From NCBI RefSeq assembly GCF_003574475.2, contig NZ_QLIS02000002.1, positions 434,001-498,000 on the forward strand: a stretch of DNA of 64,000 bases, in the 5' to 3' direction. The stretch is from Pseudofrancisella aestuarii (GTDB taxonomy: Bacteria > Pseudomonadota > Gammaproteobacteria > Francisellales > Francisellaceae). Positions 1-11,585 of this stretch are shown one piece after another. The notes below the pieces were generated by a model. That model did not search any database. It was not told where the DNA came from and saw nothing but the letters and a program-made list of their open reading frames with translations. Made by a program: the position numbers and the translations under genes. Each line of letters begins with the position of its first letter. Position 1 is the stretch's first letter.

Positions 1-720
1 TAAACCAGATGTATTAGTAGTTAGAATAGTATTTGGATCTATGTGATTAGCAATTTTTGTATATAAGCTTTTCTTGATATCTAAACGTTCTGCAACCGCT
101 TCAACAATCAAATCACAGTCTTTTAAAAGCTCTAGATGATCATCATAGTTTGCTGGAGTTATATAGTTGATTGAATCTTTTGATCCAAAAGGAGCTGGTT
201 TAAGTTTTTTTAATTTCTCTAAAGCGCCTTCAGCAATAGCATTTGGTGATTTATCTTCAGATTTTAAATCAAATAGAATTACAGGAAATCTAGCATTAGC
301 AAAGTGTGCAGCTATTTGAGATCCCATAACACCAGCACCTAATACAGCAACTTTATCAATAGCTTTACGCTTAGAATTTTTTGTAACTTCTTTAGTTGAA
401 TGCTTTAGTGTATTAGAAGATGAAGAGGATTCTTCTTTTGATGAACTATCATCTTCTGGAAGATATTCAGGGCCAAAAACTCTTAAATATCCTCTCATAG
501 CATCTTCTTTACTCATTCCTTTAATAGCATCCCATGCCATCCATTTAGCACGTTCAACCATTTTTAATACAGAAGGGCATTTACCTTGAACATCACCTTC
601 CATTACTTGCTTATAGAAAGCGTATAGTTTTAATTTTTGGCTATTATCTGGCTTAAAGTCAATCGTTGCATCACGTACTGCTTCAAGCATTTCATTAAAT
701 TTTTGTTCTAACTTTGACAT
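1..720 (-). CDS. fadB: FadB-type 3-hydroxyacyl-CoA dehydrogenase with N-terminal acyl-CoA-binding domain (partial)
   Basis: The reading frame is open from an ATG at 720 on the minus strand to the window edge (240 codons), so the C-terminal part is missing. Residues 1-88 look like an acyl-CoA-binding protein domain: FKPDNSQKLKLYAFYKQ, a GD pair, then RAKWMAWDAIKGMSKEDAM. A serine-rich linker follows (about residues 92-103). A Rossmann nucleotide-binding motif GAGVMGSQIAAHF then starts at residue 128, as in the 3-hydroxyacyl-CoA dehydrogenase part of FadB. In E. coli FadB an enoyl-CoA hydratase domain occupies the N-terminus, so this arrangement is different; Francisella genomes are known to carry such a fusion. 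It is the last visible gene of the fadD-fadE-fadB run, with 9 bases between the fadE stop and its start. Role: hydroxyacyl-CoA oxidation in cytosolic beta-oxidation. Whether a hydratase domain lies beyond the edge cannot be seen. Confidence 0.88.
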   Translation of the reverse strand, partial: MSKLEQKFNEMLEAVRDATIDFKPDNSQKLKLYAFYKQVMEGDVQGKCPSVLKMVERAKWMAWDAIKGMSKEDAMRGYLRVFGPEYLPEDDSSSKEESSSSSNTLKHSTKEVTKNSKRKAIDKVAVLGAGVMGSQIAAHFANARFPVILFDLKSEDKSPNAIAEGALEKLKKLKPAPFGSKDSINYITPANYDDHLELLKDCDLIVEAVAERLDIKKSLYTKIANHIDPNTILTTNTSGL

Positions 721-729
721 TGCTTTCTC

Positions 730-2982
730 CTAGTTAGCTTTATTTTTCTGCCATTCTGGATGGGCATTTTTAGGTCCAAGGGCATAGTCATCAAACTCAT
801 CTGTTTGAATAACTTCATTAACTTTTTTTAGCATTTCTTTGACTTCAACTGATTCTTCAGTGGAAATAATATTTTGTTCGATTGCTTGATCAACTAATGA
901 TGACCAATTTGCTTTTGGAAGCTTATCGTTTTTAATTGCTTCTATAATTTTATGTTTGATTGAATTTACCTCTAAGGCGCTTAAGTAAGCATTTTCTACA
1001 CGTCCAACAGGATCATTATCATCATTAGGAATATAACACTTAGCTTTCATCCAATTTCTAGTAGAACCATTTTTTACAAGCTCTTTACAAATTTTAGCCT
1101 CAAGCTCATCAGAAGGTTTTCTGAATTTCTTACCATATGGAAATACAAAAAGCTTCATTTTTAATGCTAAAAGTCTATTCGGGAAATTTCTAAATAGATC
1201 TAACATAGCTTGTTGAGCATTATATAGACAATATTGTAAACTCCATTGAACAAATAAATCATCATTTTCAGACTCACCAGAATCTTTATAATATTTCAGT
1301 ACAGCACAAGCCATATACAAGTAACTCATAACATCACCTAGTCGAGCAGAAAGCCTTTCTTTTCGCTTAAGGCCGCCGCCTAGTATGACTAATGATAAAT
1401 CATTGATATATGAAAAAGCAGTACTCATATGAGTTATATATTTGTAGTAGCGGTTAAATTTGCTTTTGTATCCTGTAGCTGTAATACCTCCAGTTAAACC
1501 ATACCAAAGTGTACGACCACCATTGCTAAACATATAAGTAATATGTTTTTTCATTAGGTCATTAAAAGCTTTTTTTCCTTCTTCTTCATTTGGATTCATC
1601 AAGCTTTCAGCTTCAGAACGAATATATGGATGACAACGCATTGCACCTTGACCGAATATCATGAGATTACGAGTCATGATGTTTGCACCTTCAACAGTAA
1701 TTCCAATAGGTGTTGCCATATATGGGATTGCTAGATAGTTATTTTTACCCATGATAATTGCACGACCACCGTGGATATCCATAGCATTATTTATTGTTAT
1801 TCTTCCCATTTCAGTTAGATGGTATTTAGAAATAGCAGATGCTACAGATGGACGAATCCCTCCATCGATGGCACTTACGGTAAATTCACGAGTTGCATTT
1901 GCTAAATAGGCAAAGCCTCCTATTTCTGCTAGCTTTTCTTGAACACCTTCAAATTGAGCAATAGGAACTTTAAACTGTTCTCTAACACTACTATAAGCAG
2001 AAGTGATCACAGCTGACATAAGAGTATTAGCTGTACCACATGCAGGTAGTGAAATAGCGCGCCCAATAGATAGACATTCAACTAACATTCGCCAGCCTTC
2101 GCCAGCCATTTTTTGTCCACCAATAATCCAGTCTATAGGAATGAAAGCTTCTTTAGCCTTGATATAACCATTCATAAAGGCTTGCCCTAATGGAAAACCG
2201 CGTTTCCCAATCTCTAAACCTTTATGATCATGAGGTAATAGTGCACATGTTATACCTTCTTCACCAGTACCGTTTAATAATCCTTCAGGATCTTGTAGTT
2301 GAAAAGCTAGTCCAACTAAAGTTGCTACAGGAGCAAGTGTTATATATCTTTTATTAATATTTTCTAAACGTATGCCTAGAACTTCTTTTCCATTATGTTC
2401 ACCATAGCAAACTGTTCCTTTATCAGGAAGCGAGGTCGCATCAGAGCCAGCTGTTGGGCCAGTTAAAGCAAAACAAGGAATTTCTTCACCAGATGCTAAA
2501 CGAGGTAGATAATGATTTTTTTGTTCATCAGTACCGTAATGATGTAATAATTCACCAGGCCCTAAAGAGTTTGGAACCATGACAGTAATTGCAGCAGTAA
2601 CACTTTTAGTAGCTACTTTCATTACAATCTCAGAATGTGCTGCTGCTGAAAAACCTTTTCCACCATGTTCTTTACGAGTTATAAGACCAAAAAATCCTTT
2701 TTCTCTTATGAAATTCCAAGTTTCTTCTGTTAGATCTTTATCTTCATAGTTGATTTTCCAATCATCTAACATGTTGCATAACTCAACTACTTCATTATCT
2801 AGGAAAGATTTTTCCTCATCAGATAATACAAATTTCTGTAAGCTATGTAATTTGTTAAAGTTAGGTTTTCCTTGAAATATTTCTTGCTCAAACCAGCAGT
2901 CACCAGCATTTAATGCAGTCTGCTCAGTTTTAGAAATAGGAGGAATTGATTTTTTACTCATTTTGTAGATTTTGTTGAACAT
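730..2982 (-). CDS. fadE: Acyl-CoA dehydrogenase FadE
   Basis: This 750-residue protein resembles long FadE-type acyl-CoA dehydrogenases, which are about 800 residues, roughly twice the usual family length. It would carry out the FAD-dependent first oxidation of beta-oxidation. Recognisable segments are GFFGLITRKEHGGKGFSA (about residues 95-112), the substrate/FAD segment PCFALTGPTAGSDATS, and DIHGGRAIIMGKNNYL followed by GANIMTRNLMIFGQGA, all typical of FadE. The long C-terminal extension is helical and not assigned. The start at 2982 is supported by a GAGGAG ribosome site just upstream (2988-2993). A second ATG seven codons in is possible. It sits between fadD and fadB on the same strand with short gaps, so co-transcription is likely. 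Confidence 0.93.
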   Translation of the reverse strand: MFNKIYKMSKKSIPPISKTEQTALNAGDCWFEQEIFQGKPNFNKLHSLQKFVLSDEEKSFLDNEVVELCNMLDDWKINYEDKDLTEETWNFIREKGFFGLITRKEHGGKGFSAAAHSEIVMKVATKSVTAAITVMVPNSLGPGELLHHYGTDEQKNHYLPRLASGEEIPCFALTGPTAGSDATSLPDKGTVCYGEHNGKEVLGIRLENINKRYITLAPVATLVGLAFQLQDPEGLLNGTGEEGITCALLPHDHKGLEIGKRGFPLGQAFMNGYIKAKEAFIPIDWIIGGQKMAGEGWRMLVECLSIGRAISLPACGTANTLMSAVITSAYSSVREQFKVPIAQFEGVQEKLAEIGGFAYLANATREFTVSAIDGGIRPSVASAISKYHLTEMGRITINNAMDIHGGRAIIMGKNNYLAIPYMATPIGITVEGANIMTRNLMIFGQGAMRCHPYIRSEAESLMNPNEEEGKKAFNDLMKKHITYMFSNGGRTLWYGLTGGITATGYKSKFNRYYKYITHMSTAFSYINDLSLVILGGGLKRKERLSARLGDVMSYLYMACAVLKYYKDSGESENDDLFVQWSLQYCLYNAQQAMLDLFRNFPNRLLALKMKLFVFPYGKKFRKPSDELEAKICKELVKNGSTRNWMKAKCYIPNDDNDPVGRVENAYLSALEVNSIKHKIIEAIKNDKLPKANWSSLVDQAIEQNIISTEESVEVKEMLKKVNEVIQTDEFDDYALGPKNAHPEWQKNKAN

Positions 2983-3023
2983 TTTTTCTCCTCAAATAGA
3001 AATAAACGTAAAATTAAAAATTC

Positions 3024-4715
3024 TTACTGATAGTTTTCAGTATACTCCTTCTGCAATGATTTAATACTTATTTTCCCAACTGTATCCTTAGGAAGAGTAT
3101 CTTTGAAAATCACTTTTTTTGGTATTTTGTAATGTGCTAATTTAGAGGTGCAATAAGCTTGTATTTTTTTACTAGTTATCTTTTGGCCCTCTTTTAATAC
3201 GACAAAAGCCACAGGCATTTCACCAGTTTCTGATGATGGAGCTCCTATAACAGCAGCTTCCTCTATTTCTTCTTTATCAAGTAGGGCAAGTTCAATCTCT
3301 TTAGGAAAAACATTAAACCCAGAAACAATAATCATATGTTTAATTCTTCCAGATATAACTAGTCTTCCTTCTTCATCAATATAGCCTACATCACCAGTCT
3401 TTAACCAACCATCATCTGTGAAGTGTTCTTTATTTATTTTCGGAAGACACCAGAACCCTGGAGATTTTTGAGGTCCGGTTACCCAAATTTCCCCAACCTC
3501 TCCTTGTGGCAAATCATTTCCTTCAGTATCTCGTATTGAAACATCAGTATTAGGCAAAGGAAAGCCAACAGACCCATTAAATGGGGCATCATTATCTAAA
3601 GTATTCACACTAACTACAGGAGACATTTCAGATAACCCGTAACCTTCTCTGATGCTGACACCTGTGACTTCTTTCCACTTATCTGCAATAGACTTCATGG
3701 TTGGCATACCACCACTTATAGAAAGTTGAAAGTTAGGGAATTTACTTTTTATAAACTTTTTGTTGTTAAGTAGAGCAATGTATAAAGTATTCACCCCAAA
3801 GATTGTACTAAAGTTATATTTTCTCATCTCGCTAACTAGAGAAGATATATTTTTAGGGTTTGGAATCAGAATTTGTAAAGCTCCAGAAAAGTAAAATAGG
3901 AATAAGTTGGCTGTCAAACTGAATATATGATAAATAGGTAGGGCATTTATAACTATTTGTTTACTTACATCAACATCAAATCCATCTGTCCAAGCCTTGA
4001 TTTGATAGACATTAGCAACGATATTTCTATGTAACAAAATTGTGCCTTTAGGGGTACCAGTTGTACCGCTAGAATATTGTAGGGCTACCATATCATCTGG
4101 TGATATTGTGATATTACTATAATCTGGAGTGTGTTTAGATTCCAAAGCCTCACTAAAACTATCAAACCTTTCTTTTGAAAACTGGTCTTTCATTTGCTTA
4201 AAATATTTAGCAACAAAAGAGATTATTTGTTTTCTAGGGGTCGAATATAAATCAACAATATTTGCTGTCATCATATGCTTAAGATCTTCGCATTCATGAG
4301 CTATAGCTTCTACATTATGTGCCAAGAAAGAAAGGACGATTATACCTTTAGCTTTTGAGTCTGTTAGAATGCCTTTGACTTCACGACTAGTATACAGAGG
4401 GTTTATATTTACAAATACACAGCCTAGTTTTATGAGCGCAAAGATGATGATAGGGAACTGTAAAATATTTGGTAACATAATTGCAATATGATCGCCTTTT
4501 TTAACGTCCCATTTCTGTTGCAGATATCCGGCAAAGGTATCAGAGAGTTCATCTATTTCCTTGAAAGTAAGCCTTTCCCCCTGACATATTAAGGCATCAT
4601 GTGAAGCAAAATCTTCAGTAGCTGACTTTAGCATATCTTTTAGAGTAATATTTGGAATATCTATATTTGTTGAAATTTGTGAAGGGTAGTTTTTACTCCA
4701 AAGTTTATGTGACAT
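3024..4715 (-). CDS. fadD: Long-chain-fatty-acid--CoA ligase FadD
   Basis: This 563-residue adenylate-forming enzyme would activate fatty acids to acyl-CoA with ATP at the inner face of the membrane, feeding FadE and FadB encoded downstream. The AMP-binding signature YSSGTTGTPKG lies at residues 214-224. Further matches are the REGYGLSEMSP motif, the GWLKTGDVGYIDEEG motif with its hinge aspartate, and the C-terminal lysine region PKDTVGKISIKSL. The length matches E. coli FadD (561). A GGAGAG ribosome site precedes the ATG. It is the first gene of the fadD-fadE-fadB run, and a candidate promoter lies about 100 bases upstream. Confidence 0.93.
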   Translation of the reverse strand: MSHKLWSKNYPSQISTNIDIPNITLKDMLKSATEDFASHDALICQGERLTFKEIDELSDTFAGYLQQKWDVKKGDHIAIMLPNILQFPIIIFALIKLGCVFVNINPLYTSREVKGILTDSKAKGIIVLSFLAHNVEAIAHECEDLKHMMTANIVDLYSTPRKQIISFVAKYFKQMKDQFSKERFDSFSEALESKHTPDYSNITISPDDMVALQYSSGTTGTPKGTILLHRNIVANVYQIKAWTDGFDVDVSKQIVINALPIYHIFSLTANLFLFYFSGALQILIPNPKNISSLVSEMRKYNFSTIFGVNTLYIALLNNKKFIKSKFPNFQLSISGGMPTMKSIADKWKEVTGVSIREGYGLSEMSPVVSVNTLDNDAPFNGSVGFPLPNTDVSIRDTEGNDLPQGEVGEIWVTGPQKSPGFWCLPKINKEHFTDDGWLKTGDVGYIDEEGRLVISGRIKHMIIVSGFNVFPKEIELALLDKEEIEEAAVIGAPSSETGEMPVAFVVLKEGQKITSKKIQAYCTSKLAHYKIPKKVIFKDTLPKDTVGKISIKSLQKEYTENYQ

Positions 4716-5015
4716 AAACTCTCCTATTTGTTGGTTAGCGGATTTTTACCTTAACTTATGATTTTTTATAATTTTGAAATCATCCATAAAACAATTATTT
4801 CCTTAACTTTATTATAGTGAACATCACAGAGCCTTCAAATGTTTTTAGGTTAAATTGTGAAAAAACATTAAATTTTTATATTTTTATCAAATTTAAATTT
4901 AATAAGTATTAATTTTTAAAGGGTGTGAATTAGTGTTTTTATTGGACTTTATAAAGTTATATTTCTTTGTTAGTTTATTTATAATGTATCTATTATTGGG
5001 TAGAAAATTATTTCT
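4716..5015. promoter_or_regulatory. Divergent intergenic region between fadD and the arsC-like gene
   Basis: These 300 AT-rich bases separate divergent genes and must carry both promoters. No ORF or RNA gene is evident. The fadD side holds a candidate promoter listed separately. On the plus strand a TATAAT lies at 4980-4985, 30 bases before the arsC-like start, but the sequence 17 bases upstream (TTATAT) is a poor -35 box. A 12-bp palindrome AAATTTAAATTT lies at 4889-4900, which is weak evidence in DNA this AT-rich. Confidence 0.4.
4811..4838 (-). promoter_or_regulatory. Candidate sigma-70 promoter of the fadD-fadE-fadB operon with a short dyad in the spacer
   Basis: Read on the minus strand, TTGAAG (4833-4838) and TATAAT (4811-4816) are 16 bases apart, which is acceptable for a housekeeping promoter. 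The spacer contains the dyad GTGA-ACA-TCAC (4817-4827), a possible operator. The fadD start lies about 96 bases downstream. Assigned by eye only. Confidence 0.4.
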
Positions 5016-5363
5016 ATGAAAATTTATCATAATCCAAAGTGTTCAAAATCTCGTCAAGCTAAGCAAGCCTTAGATGAAAGGAATATAAATTATGACGTAC
5101 ATTTGTATCTAGAATATCCTTTGAAAGAAGAAGAGTTAAAAAAACTACTGATAAAGCTAGATTTATCTATAAAGGATATTATTCGTACTAAAGAAGATAT
5201 TTGGAAAGAAAATTTTAAAGATAAAAACTATACTGAAGAAGAGCTTATAAAAATAGTAGCCGATAATCCAAAATTATTAGAAAGGCCAATTATTGAGCAT
5301 GGTAATAAAGCTGTGGTCGCAAGGTCAGATGATAAAATTGCTGAAATATTAAATACTTACTAG
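5016..5363 (+). CDS. arsC: ArsC-family thioredoxin-fold reductase (arsenate reductase-like)
   Basis: The 115-residue protein matches the glutaredoxin-coupled ArsC family in length and motifs. It starts with YHNPKCSKSRQA, giving catalytic Cys9. Arg57, Arg90 and Arg103 fall at the spacing of the three arginines that bind arsenate in plasmid R773 ArsC (R60, R94, R107). The RPIIEHGNKAVVAR segment is also typical. Expected reaction: glutathione/glutaredoxin-dependent reduction of arsenate to arsenite in the cytosol. No arsR or arsB lies nearby, so a housekeeping or different thiol-redox role is possible. The gene ends 67 bases before icd and could be co-transcribed with it. Confidence 0.82.
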   Translation: MKIYHNPKCSKSRQAKQALDERNINYDVHLYLEYPLKEEELKKLLIKLDLSIKDIIRTKEDIWKENFKDKNYTEEELIKIVADNPKLLERPIIEHGNKAVVARSDDKIAEILNTY

Positions 5364-5388
5364 TTTTATGGTAGTATTCTGTTAGTAA

Positions 5389-7647
<2,259 letters not shown>

Positions 7648-7732
7648 TTTATTCTATTTTCGCTTCTTTTTGGTTTAATATACTAATTATTAATTTTAGT
7701 ATTAAAAAATAAGAGTCTATTTTTTATTATTT

Positions 7733-10700
7733 ATGAAAATGTCTACTTTAGATAAATGTTATGAATTATTAAATAAGATCCCTACTAAATTTAGAGGGAA
7801 ATATATTTCTATACTTAAAAAAAATGAAAACAATAAGCTTTTATTTGATGAGCTTAATTCATTAGCATTAGAGATCGAAAGTAGAAGTCTTCCTAAAATA
7901 ACTTATCCTGATTTACCAGTTGCTGAAAAAGTTGAAGATATAAAAAAGTTTATTCAAGACAGTCAAGTTGTTATAGTTGCTGGTGAAACAGGTTCGGGTA
8001 AGTCAACACAACTTCCTAAAATATGTCTTGATTTGGGGTTGGGTAAAAGAGGTTTGATAGGACATACTCAACCAAGAAGATTGGCGGCTAGAGCTATAGC
8101 TAGCAGAGTTGCTTCTGAAATAGGAGATCAATCAAAAGTTTCATATAAGATTCGTTTTTCAGATCAAACATCAGAGGAAACTCTAATCAAAGTTATGACT
8201 GATGGAGTTCTTTTATCAGAAATAAAGAATGATAAATATTTGTCTCAATATGAAGTAATAATTATTGATGAAGCTCATGAAAGAAGTTTGAATATTGATT
8301 TTCTCTTAGGCTGTATAAAAAAGATTCTGCCTTTTAGACCGGATTTGAAAGTTATTATTACTTCTGCAACTATTGACCATCAAAAGTTCACTAGCTATTT
8401 TAATCGAGCTAAAGACATTACTATATCTGGTAGAACATATCCTGTAGATATACGTTACCAGAATGATGATGAGTTTTTAGATTTTTCGCTACAAGAGAGA
8501 ATTTTGTATGCTATAGATGAGTTAGGAAGAGGCGATATATTAGTCTTTTTACCTACAGAAAGAGACATTCATGAAACCTTGGCTTATTTAAATAAGCAGC
8601 AGCTTAAATTTACAGAAGTTTTGCCCCTTTTTTCAAGACTTTCTAATAAAGATCAGAATAAGATTTTTAACCCTCAAGATTCTACAAGAAGAATTATTTT
8701 AGCGACAAATGTTGCTGAAACATCATTAACTGTGCCAAGAATAAAATATGTTATTGATTCTGGATTGGCTAGAGTTAGTCGATATAGTTATCGTACAAAA
8801 GTCCAAAGATTACCTATAGAGAAAATATCTCAAGCAAGCGCTAATCAAAGAGCCGGGCGTTGTGGGCGTTTATCTGCAGGTATTTGTGTAAGGTTGTATA
8901 GTGAAGAAGATTTTTTATCAAGAAAAGAATTTACAGATCCAGAGATTCTACGTACAAATTTAGCATCTGTAATATTACAAATGTTATTTTTGAAGCTGGG
9001 AAATATAAATGAATTTCCTTTTATAGATAAGCCAGATTTTAAGTTTATTAAAGATGGATATAGATTGTTATTTGAGCTTCAGGCTATAAAAAAGCTAAAT
9101 TACTCTAATCCTGAAATTACTGACGATGGTTTAAAAATGGCAGTAATGCCTTTGGATCCTAAGTTAGCAAAAATAGTAATTGAGGGATGTAGACAAAATT
9201 GTTTGAAAGAAGTTATATCAATAGCAAGTTTCTTGAGTATACAAGATCCAAGGGAGAGGCCTTTAAACTTTCAAGAAAAAGCAGATATAAAACATTCAGC
9301 AGATAATGATAAAAACTCAGATTTTATAACAATTCTAAATCTAGCTAATAGACTTAGTACAGATTTAAAGGATTTATCAAATAAAGATAAAAAAGGGTAT
9401 TTTAGAAAAAATTTTATATCACCTGTTAGGTTTAATGAATGGAATGATATTTATAGGCAAGTTATAGAGACAGTACACAGTTTTAAATGGAAGCTAAATT
9501 CTACAAAAGAGTTAAATTATGAGAATTTCCACAAAGCTTTAATTAGCGGTTTTATAGGTAATATTGGCTATAACTATGAGAATGTTGAATATCTAGGAGC
9601 TAGAGGATTAAAGTTCTTTATTTTTCCTGGGTCATCACAGTTTAAGAAAAAGCCAAAATGGATACTAAACTCTGAGATTGTTGAGACTACAAAAATATAT
9701 GCTAGAAATGTGGCAAAAATTGAGCCTGAATGGATTGAGAATTTAGCACTACACCTTGTGAAAAAACACTATGATGAGCCGGTATGGAGTAAGAAAAGGA
9801 AGTCTGTGATCGTTAATGAAAGAGTTTCTTTATATGGTTTAGAAATTATTTCTAAAAGAACAGTTCAGTATGGAAAAGTTAATCCTGAGGAAGCTAGAGA
9901 AATATTTATTAGAGAAGCTTTAGTTAATGGAGAGTTTGAGTCAAGTGCATATTTTTTTAATCAAAACCTTAAGTTAGTCCAAGAGATTGAAGACTTGGAA
10001 AGCAAGTCTCGTCGTAGAGATATTCTTGTTGATGAAGATGTAATGTATAAACATTATGACAAAATTATTCCAAATTATGTATATGATGGTGTTAGCTTTG
10101 AAAAGTGGGTTAAAAAACTAGAAAAAGAAAAGCAAAGAAATTTTGTTTTTGATGTTCAAGCATTGATGCAACATGATGCTAGCAATATCACTCAAGAAAA
10201 ATACCCAAACACCTTTAATGTTAGGAATATGCATTTACCATTAGAGTATAATTTTGATCCGCTATCTGAAAAAGATGGTGCTACATTAACTTTACCAGTA
10301 GCTTTTTTGAATGATATTAATCCTATTGTTTTAGAGTGGGGCGTTTATGGATTTTTGTATGATAAGATAGTAGCCCTTCTAAGAGCATTACCTAAAAATA
10401 TACGAAAAGCTTGTGTGCCTGTTCCAACCTATGCTCAAGCTATTATAGAGTCGATAGATTTTGAAAAAGATAGATATAGTCCATTAAAGTCTATCATTGC
10501 TAAACATATTACTAGAATTGTTGGTTTTGTAGTTAATCAAGATGTTTGGCAAGATGAGCAAATAGAAAATTATCTTATTCTAAATATTAAAGTTATTGAT
10601 CAAGATGGGAAAACTTTAGCTGTAAGTAAAGATATTAGTGAACTAAAGAAAAAGTTTAAAGGTTTTGCTCTATCGATAGAAACTAACGAGGATGATAGAG

Positions 10701-11545
10701 TCTATTATGATTGGAGTTTTGAAAATATAGATAGAGTTCAACAAATCAAAGAATATGGTATTAATGTAGAGGTATATAATTGTCTTGAAGAATTTAAAGA
10801 TGGTGTGAAATTATCTTATAAAGCTTCAGAAAATGAAGCACTATTAGCTATGAAAAAAGCTTTAGCTAAAATTGTGAAATTAAGATTAAGTAAGTCATTA
10901 GATAATAGAATAAAGCAAAATGATTTGGCAAGCCTATCAACATCTATAAAATTAAATGATTCAAAAAATATTGTTATTGATAAGGCTATAGAGTTAAGTT
11001 TCTTTGAAGATGAAAATATTCTATATACAAAAGAAGATTTTGAAATTTTCTATGATCAAGGATTAAAAAGTTTTGAGCAAAATAGAAAGAAGGTTGAGAG
11101 TTTGGTTGTAGATATTTTTAAATATAAGCATCAACTTGATAATAAGCTATCTGAAAGAAAAATTCCCTTAAACTTTATAGAGCTGTACTCAGATGTAAAA
11201 AAAGAGTTAGACAAATTATTTGAAGGTAATTATTTGAATTACCCATTTATTTATTTAGAAAGGTATAAATATTATATTCAAGCACTAGATAATAGACTCG
11301 AAAAAGCAAAGCAAAATTTGCAAAGAGATAGAGCTTATAGAATTGAAATAGAAGTTTTAGAGAATAGGCTAATAAATGTTACGGCTAGTAAATGTTTAGA
11401 TAAACAATCGGAAAGTTTATTGAAAGTACATTTCTTAATTAAAGAACTTTGGATTTCATGGTATTTGCAGAGTGTGAAAACTATAGAGTCAGTGTCATAT
11501 AAAAAAATAAATGGGTATTTGAGATGTTCTAGTTTAGAGAGTTAA
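7733..11545 (+). CDS. hrpA: ATP-dependent RNA helicase HrpA
   Basis: This is a 1270-residue DEAH-box helicase of the HrpA family (E. coli HrpA is 1300). Walker A GETGSGKST is at residues 84-92 and the DEAH box at 179-182. The SAT motif (ITSATID) and the motif VI segment NQRAGRCGR follow. The helicase-associated and OB-fold regions come next, then a long C-terminal domain (about residues 700-1270) typical of HrpA. In E. coli HrpA unwinds RNA and rescues stalled or collided ribosomes; the same role is expected here. The start is one of two close ATGs (7733 or 7739). It is the last gene before the polysaccharide locus. Confidence 0.95.
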   Translation: MKMSTLDKCYELLNKIPTKFRGKYISILKKNENNKLLFDELNSLALEIESRSLPKITYPDLPVAEKVEDIKKFIQDSQVVIVAGETGSGKSTQLPKICLDLGLGKRGLIGHTQPRRLAARAIASRVASEIGDQSKVSYKIRFSDQTSEETLIKVMTDGVLLSEIKNDKYLSQYEVIIIDEAHERSLNIDFLLGCIKKILPFRPDLKVIITSATIDHQKFTSYFNRAKDITISGRTYPVDIRYQNDDEFLDFSLQERILYAIDELGRGDILVFLPTERDIHETLAYLNKQQLKFTEVLPLFSRLSNKDQNKIFNPQDSTRRIILATNVAETSLTVPRIKYVIDSGLARVSRYSYRTKVQRLPIEKISQASANQRAGRCGRLSAGICVRLYSEEDFLSRKEFTDPEILRTNLASVILQMLFLKLGNINEFPFIDKPDFKFIKDGYRLLFELQAIKKLNYSNPEITDDGLKMAVMPLDPKLAKIVIEGCRQNCLKEVISIASFLSIQDPRERPLNFQEKADIKHSADNDKNSDFITILNLANRLSTDLKDLSNKDKKGYFRKNFISPVRFNEWNDIYRQVIETVHSFKWKLNSTKELNYENFHKALISGFIGNIGYNYENVEYLGARGLKFFIFPGSSQFKKKPKWILNSEIVETTKIYARNVAKIEPEWIENLALHLVKKHYDEPVWSKKRKSVIVNERVSLYGLEIISKRTVQYGKVNPEEAREIFIREALVNGEFESSAYFFNQNLKLVQEIEDLESKSRRRDILVDEDVMYKHYDKIIPNYVYDGVSFEKWVKKLEKEKQRNFVFDVQALMQHDASNITQEKYPNTFNVRNMHLPLEYNFDPLSEKDGATLTLPVAFLNDINPIVLEWGVYGFLYDKIVALLRALPKNIRKACVPVPTYAQAIIESIDFEKDRYSPLKSIIAKHITRIVGFVVNQDVWQDEQIENYLILNIKVIDQDGKTLAVSKDISELKKKFKGFALSIETNEDDRVYYDWSFENIDRVQQIKEYGINVEVYNCLEEFKDGVKLSYKASENEALLAMKKALAKIVKLRLSKSLDNRIKQNDLASLSTSIKLNDSKNIVIDKAIELSFFEDENILYTKEDFEIFYDQGLKSFEQNRKKVESLVVDIFKYKHQLDNKLSERKIPLNFIELYSDVKKELDKLFEGNYLNYPFIYLERYKYYIQALDNRLEKAKQNLQRDRAYRIEIEVLENRLINVTASKCLDKQSESLLKVHFLIKELWISWYLQSVKTIESVSYKKINGYLRCSSLES

Positions 11546-11549
11546 TTTT

Positions 11550-11558
11550 TGTTATAAT
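11550..11558 (+). promoter_or_regulatory. Extended -10 promoter candidate for the polysaccharide locus
   Basis: TG (11550-11551), one base, then TATAAT (11553-11558) forms a consensus extended -10 element just past the hrpA stop and 28 bases before the wbtA start. No good -35 box is seen at 16-18 bases, which extended -10 promoters often lack. It is the only clear promoter found before the 23-kb locus. Confidence 0.45.
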
Positions 11559-11585
11559 ATGAAAAATTCTTTTTTGTGACTCATA

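Noticed and set aside
4889-4900. 12-bp palindrome AAATTTAAATTT as an operator
   Set aside because: Only A and T, in a very AT-rich region, so it is expected by chance.
7680-7702. Hairpin ATACTAA/TTAGTAT between icd and hrpA as a terminator
   Set aside because: The stem is 7 bp and nearly all A-T, and no run of T follows on the plus strand.
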